A model generated the notes under the pieces. The model made no database searches. It was not told where the DNA came from and saw nothing but the letters and a program-made list of their open reading frames with translations. A stretch of 16,399 bases of DNA, taken from positions 14,929-31,327 of the forward strand of contig DAAJ01000082.1 of assembly GCA_001701115.1 (NCBI GenBank), in the 5' to 3' direction. This document shows, piece after piece, positions 1-6,012 of this stretch. The DNA comes from Bacteroidales bacterium GP2 (GTDB lineage Bacteria; Bacteroidota; Bacteroidia; Bacteroidales; Muribaculaceae). The translations under genes were made by a program, and so were the position numbers. The stretch's first letter is position 1. The number at the start of each line of letters is the position of its first letter.

Positions 1-1261
1 AAGAGAGTGTTGAGGTGATGCGGTGGTCGCGGACAGATGCCTTGGGAACATTGTAAAGGTAAACGTCGCGGAAAATACCGCTCATGCGGAACATGTCCTG
101 GCATTCAAGGTAGGAGCCGTCGCTCCAGCGGAATACCTGCACTGCAATCGAGTTATCGCCAGGCTTGAGATACTTTGTGAGGTCAAATTCGCTCACATTG
201 TTTGCCCCCTGGGTGTAGCCGACATATTTGCCGTTGACCCAGATGAACGCAGCTGAATATATGCCTCCGAAATGAACGAATGTGCGGTTGCCGTCCCAGT
301 TTTCGGGGAGAGTGAAGTTGCGCACGTAAGAACCTACGGGGTTGATGCCGTAGTTTTTGCCCTCGTCATTGAACCCCTTGCGGGCGTTGATGTAAGGAGG
401 TGTATTGCTGTGGGGATACTCCACGTTGGCATATATAGGCTTGTCATAGCCTTGCATCTCCCAGTTTGAGGGCACAGGGATAGTGTCCCATGCAGATGTG
501 TCGAATCCATCTTCAAAGAAGTTGAGCGGACGCTGCGAAGGCTCAGGAACGAGGTTGAATTTCCATGTGCCGTTGAGGGTGAGGTATTTGTCATTCACAG
601 GAACAGTCCATGGTGTTGCATAATACTCTTTGTCTGCCTTCATTGCAGCTTCGCTTGCGTAAGGCATCATTGTGGCGATTCCCGGTTCTTTGTTTTCCTC
701 GAAAATCTTTTCGTTCTCCCAGTAATTTTTTGTGCGTTCAAGCAGGGTGGCTTCCTGTGCGGAACTGCCTGCCACTTCTAAGAAGGCAAACATGGCATCT
801 GCATTGGTACGCGCCTCTTTTTCAGTAATAAGCGCCAAGGTGCCATCTTTTTTCACAGCCATAGCCATGCCGGGACGGTTTGCCGGTACTATGAGCGAAG
901 GGGGAGAAGGAAGCACTTTCCAGAGTTGCGCCTCGTCAGAGCCGTTGTCCTGCCCGAGAGTCACAAGGTCTCCGTCCACCCTTATGGCGAGACCGCTTTC
1001 TGCATTGATGAATCGCCAGCTGCCTGAAAGCTGGGTGATGTGCCACAGCTGCGCGGGTTTGACCTGCATGTCTTTAACCAGCTTCACCGTAGAGCCCACT
1101 TGCTCAAGGCAGAACTGCTGGTTGTATTGCATTATAATTTGGTAGAGTTTCTCGCTGTCAAAGTCCACGGTATTTGCCTTTGCAGCCTTTGCCGGTGTGG
1201 CTAAAGGCGCGAGAACCGCAACAAGGACTGAGATTATCCAGCGGATTGATGGTTTAGACAT
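1..1261 (-). CDS. Secreted GH2 family beta-galactosidase with N-terminal ricin-like domain (3' end cut by window edge)
   Basis: My translation from an ATG at 1261-1259 is open for 420 codons and runs off the left edge, so only the N-terminal part is visible. Residues 1-27 form a signal peptide (hydrophobic core then ATPAKAA), so export is expected. Residues about 37-165 look like three beta-trefoil repeats: the first two end in QLWHI (71-75) and QLWKV (112-116), which match the ricin QxW signature, and the third is degenerate near 157. Residues about 204-400 match the GH2 sugar-binding jelly roll, including YYATPWTVP, PSNWEMQGYDKPIY, IWVNGKYVGY and DMFRMSGIFRDVYLY. The TIM-barrel domain with the catalytic glutamates should lie beyond the edge. 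GH2 enzymes of this type hydrolyse terminal beta-galactosides from dietary or host glycans. The GH2 assignment is firm; exact substrate is not readable. It follows the M16 gene on the same strand, separated by a terminator. Confidence 0.93.
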   Translation of the reverse strand, partial: MSKPSIRWIISVLVAVLAPLATPAKAAKANTVDFDSEKLYQIIMQYNQQFCLEQVGSTVKLVKDMQVKPAQLWHITQLSGSWRFINAESGLAIRVDGDLVTLGQDNGSDEAQLWKVLPSPPSLIVPANRPGMAMAVKKDGTLALITEKEARTNADAMFAFLEVAGSSAQEATLLERTKNYWENEKIFEENKEPGIATMMPYASEAAMKADKEYYATPWTVPVNDKYLTLNGTWKFNLVPEPSQRPLNFFEDGFDTSAWDTIPVPSNWEMQGYDKPIYANVEYPHSNTPPYINARKGFNDEGKNYGINPVGSYVRNFTLPENWDGNRTFVHFGGIYSAAFIWVNGKYVGYTQGANNVSEFDLTKYLKPGDNSIAVQVFRWSDGSYLECQDMFRMSGIFRDVYLYNVPKASVRDHRITSTLS

Positions 1262-1297
1262 AAGTGTTATGGTATTGGTTATAATTTATTCTGTTCA

Positions 1298-1305
1298 CAA
1301 AATTA
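1298..1305 (-). promoter_or_regulatory. Possible -7 box for the GH2 gene
   Basis: On the minus strand this reads TAATTTTG, a match to the Bacteroidetes TAnnTTTG -7 box, 36 bp before the GH2 start codon. About 19 bp further upstream no TTG is found, so only half of the promoter is supported. The rest of the 1262-1372 gap is AT-rich with nothing else recognisable. Confidence 0.35.
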
Positions 1306-1372
1306 AGCAATTAAGATTAAATGACAGAGTTTAAATTTGAAAATAAAATATAAATAGAAGCGGGAGAAACAT

Positions 1373-1410
1373 AAAAAAACGGAAGGCTGCGGTTTGTCGC
1401 GCCTTCCGTT
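1373..1410 (-). terminator. Rho-independent terminator of the M16 peptidase gene
   Basis: AACGGAAGGC (1378-1387) and GCCTTCCGTT (1401-1410) form a perfect 10-bp stem around a 13-nt loop. Reading the minus strand, the stem is followed by a T-run (A7 on the plus strand at 1373-1379). It lies 22 bp after the M16 stop codon, so it ends that transcript before the GH2 gene. Confidence 0.9.
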
Positions 1411-1431
1411 AATATTATGTCCGTATTAGGC

Positions 1432-4254
1432 TTATTCTGCCGGGTCGAGAACTATTGTGCGGTAGTTCTTCTGCTCAAGCATATTTTTCATGAAGTTGCG
1501 GATGTCATCGGTGGTGATTGACTGGATGCTCTGGATATTGCCGTTGAATGCGTCAATTCCGTCGCTGCACCAACCGGTGATAGCGCTGAGCCACGGTCCG
1601 TTTTTCTCCTTAGCTTCGGTGTAGCTCTTCACCATGTATTCGATTACTTTGGCAAACTCTTCGCTTGAAACATTCTGTGTCATGTCCTCAAACTGTCCGC
1701 GGATAGCCTTGAACACTTCCTCTTTGAGTTCGGGTTTCATGGGAGAGCCTGTCATCATGGTTGCCTGCGATGAGGTCCTGCCGAGTGAACCGGATGCTCC
1801 GATTGAGTAAACGGCACCCATCTCTTCACGGACAAGGTCGTTGAGGCGTTTTGAAAGAATCTGTCCTGCAACAGACACAATCTGCTGGTTGCGCATGTCA
1901 AAAGGCTCTTTGCCCCAGCTGATGATGTTGAAGATAGTCTGGGGTGTCTGCATCTTGGTGGTGAAGGTATTGACCTCTGTGCCGGGGTTGAGCAGGAATC
2001 CTGCGGGTGTTGGCTGCAACTGGCGGCTTGCAGTGGCTTTGTCGCCGGGGAGTGACGCTATGTATTTTTCAACAAGGGGTTTCATGGCTTCAACATCCAT
2101 GTTGCCGACGAATACAAAGTTAAAGTCGGCAACGTTTGCAGTCATGGCTTTTACAATTTCAAGAATCTGCTCACGGCTTGCGCTTTCAATAGCAGCAGTA
2201 GTGACCTCGCGCATGAACGGGCTTGAGTAAATGCTTTCATAGAGCTTGCAGCCGAAGATGTACTGCGGGTCGTTCTCGTTGTTCTGCATCAAGCTGAGAT
2301 ATGTTTTCTTGAGCGCTTCAAATTCGTCGGCATTGAGGGTGAAATCGGTAAAGGTCATGTAGATAATCTCCATAAGTGTGGGAAGGTCCTTAGGAGTTGT
2401 GTTGCCACGGACAGCGCGGCTTGTGGGACCGAAACCGAAGCTTGTGCCTACCTGCTTGCCGCTGAGGTACTTCTGGAGGTCGGAATGGGTATAGGTGCCA
2501 AGACCGTACTCAGAAAGCGCATACTGGCTGAATATTACGCTGTTTGCGTAATTATCACCGAATTTGCCGGCATAGCCGCCGTTTGCAACAGCATTGAAGA
2601 GTATTTCGTCATCTTTGAAAGCGGTTTTCTTGATGATTACGGTAGCGCCGTTTGAAAGTTGCCATTCTTCAGCATCCCATTGGTCATTGTGCTTGATTGA
2701 CACGATTTTTCCTGCGGGACGGATGTTTTCAATGAGAGGCTCAGATTTCACTTCGTCAACAAAAGGTTCGATTGTCTCAGCATCAATAGCAGCAAGAGCA
2801 TCAGCGAAGTTTTGTTCGGTAGGATATTCCATGCCATCCTTTTCGGGGAGCATGGCAATTACAACGCGGTTGTCCGGTGTGATTCTCTGTGCCATGAACT
2901 GGTTGATAACCTGGAGGGGAATCATTGCAGCGAGCTGCTGGTACATAGGCCATTCCACTTCGATGCCTGGGATAGGCTCTTTGTCAAGGAAGTGTTTCAC
3001 ATATTCATTTACAAAGCTGTCGTTTTCGCGCTGGCGGCGGTTGTTGTATGTGCGCTCCATGCGGCTGAGGAGTTCGCTCTTAGCGCGATCGTATTCCCCA
3101 ACGGTAAATCCTCCACGCTGTGCCCTGAGGATTTCACGGTAGGCGGCAGCAAGTGATGAGGGCAGGTTGCCGTCCTTTGCGAGGACATAAAGCGAAAGCG
3201 CATCTTTTGTCTTTGACAGGAAAAATTCACCGAAGTCGAGTGATGCTGACCCAAAAGGAGCGTCGGGCTTGGATGAAATGTCATTCAGGCGGTGTGAAAG
3301 CATGAGCTGCACCATATCCTGGATATAGTCGGCAGCGTAATATGCCTGGGTGTTTTTGAGTGAATCGGGGAAAGAATCATCCTTGAACATCATGAATGCA
3401 AGAGCATTTTTCTGTTCAGGGTCGTGACCGATGGCATAGATTGTGCCTTCGTTGTCAGCAACGGGGAAATAAACACGTTCAGCTGCATTTTCCGGCATTT
3501 CGATGTCAGAGAACATCTCTTTGATTTTCCCTTCGATGCGGTCAACGTCGATGTCACCTACAACAATGATGCCCTGCTGGTCGGGACGATACCATTTTTC
3601 GTAATAGTCGCGCAGAGCCTGGTAGGGGAAGTTGTCAACCACTTCCATTGTGCCGATAGGCAGGCGGTAAGCGTACTTGTCGGTAGGATAAACAGTGGGG
3701 AGCAGCTTTTCAATGATTCGCATCTGACCGACATTGGATTTGCGCCACTCTTCGTGGATAACAGCCCTTTCTGCATCGATTTCCTCGGGGAGCAGGAGCA
3801 GGTCATTTGCCCAGTCGTGGAGAATGAGCAGGCAGGAATCCTGAACACCTTCGCGTGCAACAGGCACATTGGAGATGTTATAGACAGTTTCGTCAATGCT
3901 GGTGTAGGCGTTAAGGTTTGCACCGAATTTGACTCCGACGCTTTCGAGCCAGTTGATGATGTCTTTTCCGGGGAAATTAGTTGTGCCGTTGAAGCACATG
4001 TGTTCAAGGAAGTGGGCGAGTCCCCTCTGGTTGTCCTCTTCAAGAATAGAACCTACTTTCTGGGCGATGTAGAAATCAGCCTGTCCTTTCGGATATTCAT
4101 TGTGGCGGATGTAGTAGGTGAGCCCGTTAGGCAGTGTGCCTATGCGCACCTCTTTGTCTGTCGGGAGCTGGGGAATCATCTGTGCAGATGCCACTCCAGG
4201 CAGAAATGCGGCAACGGCAATCGCTACCGCAGTAAAAAAATTAGGAAGTTTCAT
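1432..4254 (-). CDS. Periplasmic M16 (pitrilysin/insulinase) zinc metallopeptidase
   Basis: This 940-residue protein starts with a signal peptide (1-24, ending VASAQ), so it should act in the periplasm or at the outer membrane. The inverted zinc motif HFLEH is at 81-85, with H81 and H85 as ligands and E84 as catalytic base. The following ERAVIHEEW stretch (162-170) supplies the third ligand, probably E169 by its match to the mitochondrial processing peptidase pattern. The rest fits the double-length M16 layout: an active N-terminal half to about residue 490, then a second M16 half lacking the zinc motif. Length matches bacterial two-lobed M16 enzymes such as pitrilysin. These usually degrade peptides enclosed between the two lobes; the substrate here is unknown. 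It has its own promoter at 4302-4331 and terminator at 1373-1410, so it is probably monocistronic. Confidence 0.95.
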   Translation of the reverse strand: MKLPNFFTAVAIAVAAFLPGVASAQMIPQLPTDKEVRIGTLPNGLTYYIRHNEYPKGQADFYIAQKVGSILEEDNQRGLAHFLEHMCFNGTTNFPGKDIINWLESVGVKFGANLNAYTSIDETVYNISNVPVAREGVQDSCLLILHDWANDLLLLPEEIDAERAVIHEEWRKSNVGQMRIIEKLLPTVYPTDKYAYRLPIGTMEVVDNFPYQALRDYYEKWYRPDQQGIIVVGDIDVDRIEGKIKEMFSDIEMPENAAERVYFPVADNEGTIYAIGHDPEQKNALAFMMFKDDSFPDSLKNTQAYYAADYIQDMVQLMLSHRLNDISSKPDAPFGSASLDFGEFFLSKTKDALSLYVLAKDGNLPSSLAAAYREILRAQRGGFTVGEYDRAKSELLSRMERTYNNRRQRENDSFVNEYVKHFLDKEPIPGIEVEWPMYQQLAAMIPLQVINQFMAQRITPDNRVVIAMLPEKDGMEYPTEQNFADALAAIDAETIEPFVDEVKSEPLIENIRPAGKIVSIKHNDQWDAEEWQLSNGATVIIKKTAFKDDEILFNAVANGGYAGKFGDNYANSVIFSQYALSEYGLGTYTHSDLQKYLSGKQVGTSFGFGPTSRAVRGNTTPKDLPTLMEIIYMTFTDFTLNADEFEALKKTYLSLMQNNENDPQYIFGCKLYESIYSSPFMREVTTAAIESASREQILEIVKAMTANVADFNFVFVGNMDVEAMKPLVEKYIASLPGDKATASRQLQPTPAGFLLNPGTEVNTFTTKMQTPQTIFNIISWGKEPFDMRNQQIVSVAGQILSKRLNDLVREEMGAVYSIGASGSLGRTSSQATMMTGSPMKPELKEEVFKAIRGQFEDMTQNVSSEEFAKVIEYMVKSYTEAKEKNGPWLSAITGWCSDGIDAFNGNIQSIQSITTDDIRNFMKNMLEQKNYRTIVLDPAE

Positions 4255-4301
4255 ACTGTTTTTATGAAATTAGTATGTGAAGATATTTTGAAAATATAGG
4301 G

Positions 4302-4331
4302 CAAAGGTACTAATTATTTATATAGCGGCAA
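4302..4331 (-). promoter_or_regulatory. Bacteroidetes-type promoter for the M16 peptidase gene
   Basis: Read on the minus strand, TTG (4331-4329) lies 19 bp before TACCTTTG (4309-4302), matching the -33/-7 primary-sigma consensus of Bacteroidetes. The predicted transcript would start near 4295, about 40 nt before the start codon. No clear terminator for the upstream sigma operon lies between 4310 and 4375. Confidence 0.7.
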
Positions 4332-4375
4332 TCACTTTATATTTCAGATATATACCTTATTCACTACAATTAACG

Positions 4376-4930
4376 TTAGTTTTCCGACAGTATTTTGTAA
4401 TCATCCATGAACCGGAGGTACTGGAAAACGCCTATGGCAAGCCCGATTAAAGCTCCGGCACTCATTGCCACAATCATGTAAGTATTGCCAATAAAGGCAC
4501 TTATCATTACGGCAAGGATGATTGCGCACATTGGTATGAGTATTGCCATGCACTTGTGGTGGATTCTTTTTGACTGTGCAACCAACTGGCAGACAGTGCT
4601 GACGCTCATTGTATTGAGATTTATCGATTTTAACCTTCTCATCAGGTATAGATCCATTATTGAGGCAAGCAGGAAATATCCCGCCATAAGGAAGGGGAGG
4701 AGATGGTTGTAAGGGGCTGGCAGGATGTGGGCGTTCATCCAGCCGAATGAGCAGCAAGCCATTCCGGCACCTAAGCATGCAAATACCCTGTATCTCCGGA
4801 TAAGATTGTCAAGCGATGTCCTGCGGTTGAAATCAAACCGGCTATTGCGGTTAATATTAAGGTGTTGTTCGATTCTGTCAAGGCGAGCCTGGGTGTCAAG
4901 CCACGCGCTTCTGAGTTCCTGGTCTGTCAT
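4376..4930 (-). CDS. Four-TM membrane protein coupled to ECF sigma factor, candidate anti-sigma factor
   Basis: I do not recognise a named family. The 184-residue protein has a charged N-terminal segment (1-47) rich in Arg, Gln and Asp that looks helical and cytoplasmic. Four predicted membrane helices follow at about 48-70, 76-97, 127-147 and 150-172, and the C-terminal tail is short. Its ATG overlaps the TGA of the sigma gene (ATGA, 4927-4930), so the two are probably translationally coupled. Small membrane proteins encoded directly after ECF sigma genes are commonly anti-sigma factors that hold the sigma at the membrane, and this is the likeliest role. There is no visible zinc-binding anti-sigma motif (HxxxCxxC) and no FecR-type periplasmic domain, so the function rests on context. 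It could instead be an unrelated membrane protein of the sigma regulon. Confidence 0.85.
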   Translation of the reverse strand: MTDQELRSAWLDTQARLDRIEQHLNINRNSRFDFNRRTSLDNLIRRYRVFACLGAGMACCSFGWMNAHILPAPYNHLLPFLMAGYFLLASIMDLYLMRRLKSINLNTMSVSTVCQLVAQSKRIHHKCMAILIPMCAIILAVMISAFIGNTYMIVAMSAGALIGLAIGVFQYLRFMDDYKILSEN

Positions 4931-5502
4931 GATTGGTTTTTTTTGTGGATGTTTGTTTTCAGTTTCTCCCTGATGCGGTGTAGCTTGACCGCCACTGTGT
5001 TTCTCGGATAACCCATCACTTCCGCAATTTCTTCATAAGGCATTTCATCAAGCCACATGAGTATTAGCGCTTTCTCCTCCTGCGGTAGTGAAGCAATCAT
5101 CTCATAAAGCATTATTATCCTGTCGCTTTCAGCATCCTGTTCCTGCGCGGGCTCTATTATTCCAGCAAGAGGATATGTGTCTCTCCGGGACGAATTTCTG
5201 CGTGCCGCGGACACGCAGGTATTGAGCGCAACACGATAAATCCATGTGATGACTGAGCTGTCACCACGGAAAGAATCAAGCCCTCGCCATAATGTTATCA
5301 GCACATCTTGCCTGAGATCATTGAAATCATCTGGATTGCAGGCATAGGAATAGCAGATGCGGTTTATTATGCCGCTATGGGCGGAAACAATCTGCATGAA
5401 ACGCGCTTCAGCATCGGGTCGCGCATTTTCCTGCCTGATTATCTCTGCGGCAAAATGCATTATTATGTCGGCAGACAGGTTGATGTTGATGTAAGAAACC
5501 AT
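4927..5502 (-). CDS. ECF-family RNA polymerase sigma factor
   Basis: The 191-residue protein has the two ECF domains. Region 2 spans about 36-104, with the DLRQDVLITLWRGLDSF core-binding helix and the aromatic ITWIYRVALN stretch. Region 4 spans about 127-182, with a helix-turn-helix (MPYEEIAEVMGYPRNTVAVK) that would read the -35 element. No region 1 or 3 is present, as expected for ECF sigmas. The start at 5502 is taken as the longest; M15 (codon at 5460) is a possible alternative, and no Shine-Dalgarno sequence decides it. The next gene overlaps by ATGA and may encode its anti-sigma. No TAnnTTTG -7 box is visible in the 72 bp upstream, which would fit transcription by the sigma itself or read-through from the MerR gene. 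Confidence 0.95.
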   Translation of the reverse strand: MVSYININLSADIIMHFAAEIIRQENARPDAEARFMQIVSAHSGIINRICYSYACNPDDFNDLRQDVLITLWRGLDSFRGDSSVITWIYRVALNTCVSAARRNSSRRDTYPLAGIIEPAQEQDAESDRIIMLYEMIASLPQEEKALILMWLDEMPYEEIAEVMGYPRNTVAVKLHRIREKLKTNIHKKNQS

Positions 5503-5503
5503 G

Positions 5504-5568
5504 TTCGGGAAAAAAACTTTTATACTATTTGACGCAACGAGGTGCTGAAATAGTTACACAATCCCGAA
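5504..5568. repeat. Spaced 7-bp inverted repeat bracketing the sigma gene leader
   Basis: TTCGGGA (5504-5510) and its exact complement TCCCGAA (5562-5568) frame the 72-bp gap between the MerR stop and the sigma start. Each arm is followed on the plus strand by a run of A (A7 and A8). On the minus strand, T8 therefore follows the MerR stop codon directly, and T7 lies just before the sigma start codon. This could be a long-looped leader structure, an operator pair, or chance. Confidence 0.3.
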
Positions 5569-5574
5569 AAAAAA

Positions 5575-5910
5575 TTAGCGCCGCCTCTCAAATGCCTCAA
5601 TCATGCTGCATAAGGTGGCACGGATTTCTTTAAGCCTTGCAACTGCCCGTGCGGTATTGTCCATCCCCTTGGGGTTGGCTCTGATTTCTCTTTTTGCCGC
5701 TTCAATATGCATTCCCCTGTCTTTGACAAGGTATTTTATCATTTGCAGCCGCTCCATGTCTGCCTGCGAATAGAATCGTGTGCCTTTGTCATTGCGTTTG
5801 GGGCGCAGGTTGCCGAATTCGTGCTCCCAGTAGCGCAAAGTGGAGGGGGGGACATCCAGAATCGCCGATGCCTCGCTGATTTTATAGTATTTCTTTTCTG
5901 TGGACTCCAT
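5575..5910 (-). CDS. MerR-family transcriptional regulator
   Basis: A 111-residue protein starting MESTEKKYYKISEA. The first half is a MerR winged helix-turn-helix: KISEASAILDVPPSTLRYWE (residues 10-29) is the classic MerR recognition helix region, followed by a wing (GTRFYSQADMERLQMIKYL). The C-terminal 45 residues are a basic helical segment (RGMHIEAAKREIRANP) with no obvious cofactor-binding domain, so it is a minimal MerR and no ligand can be inferred. I chose the ATG at 5910-5908 rather than a longer in-frame start at 6000. The added 30 residues would cover the promoter region shared with alaS and look non-coding. Divergent from alaS. A MerR gene close to alaS is, as I recall, common in Bacteroidetes, but a role in alaS control is inference. 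Confidence 0.92.
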   Translation of the reverse strand: MESTEKKYYKISEASAILDVPPSTLRYWEHEFGNLRPKRNDKGTRFYSQADMERLQMIKYLVKDRGMHIEAAKREIRANPKGMDNTARAVARLKEIRATLCSMIEAFERRR

Positions 5911-5920
5911 ATTTTTGACG

Positions 5921-5952
5921 TTTGCAAAGTTACGGAAAAATGGATAATTTTG
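5921..5952 (+). promoter_or_regulatory. Promoter for alaS
   Basis: TTTG (5921-5924) and TAATTTTG (5945-5952) are separated by 20 bp, a full match to the Bacteroidetes -33/-7 consensus. Transcription would begin near 5959, giving a leader of about 54 nt before the alaS start codon. Its -33 box abuts the -7 box of the divergent MerR gene. Confidence 0.75.
5925..5932 (-). promoter_or_regulatory. -7 box for the MerR gene, abutting the alaS -33 box
   Basis: The minus strand reads TAACTTTG, an exact TAnnTTTG match, 14 bp before the MerR start codon. No clear TTG occurs 19-21 bp upstream. It lies between the -33 and -7 boxes of the alaS promoter, so polymerase could not occupy both at once. Confidence 0.5.
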
Positions 5953-5961
5953 CACTCGTTT

Positions 5962-5975
5962 CGCGCGCAAGCGCG
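5962..5975 (+). other. GNRA-capped hairpin at the 5' end of the alaS leader
   Basis: CGCGC (5962-5966) and GCGCG (5971-5975) pair perfectly around GCAA, a GNRA tetraloop. It would sit within about 3-5 nt of the predicted alaS transcript start near 5959. A stable 5'-terminal hairpin commonly protects mRNA from decay; it could also be a DNA binding site. Confidence 0.5.
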
Positions 5976-6012
5976 TACAATAATATATACGCACATTCAA
6001 TATTATATTAAT

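Noticed and set aside
2594..3142. A 182-codon plus-strand frame inside the M16 gene
   Set aside because: Antisense to conserved M16 sequence, no promoter or known domain.
3424..4299. A 291-codon plus-strand open frame opposite the M16 peptidase gene
   Set aside because: It is antisense to the signal peptide and catalytic zinc region of a clearly real M16 enzyme and has no recognisable domain or promoter; it is a shadow frame.
5911..6000. A longer MerR start adding 30 residues
   Set aside because: The added residues overlap the -7 box at 5925-5932 and do not resemble MerR N-termini, which begin shortly before the helix-turn-helix.
5707..6012. A 102-codon in-frame N-terminal extension of alaS
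   Set aside because: It would run antisense through the MerR gene and across both promoters; standard AlaRS sequence begins at 6013 and an alaS promoter lies at 5921-5952.
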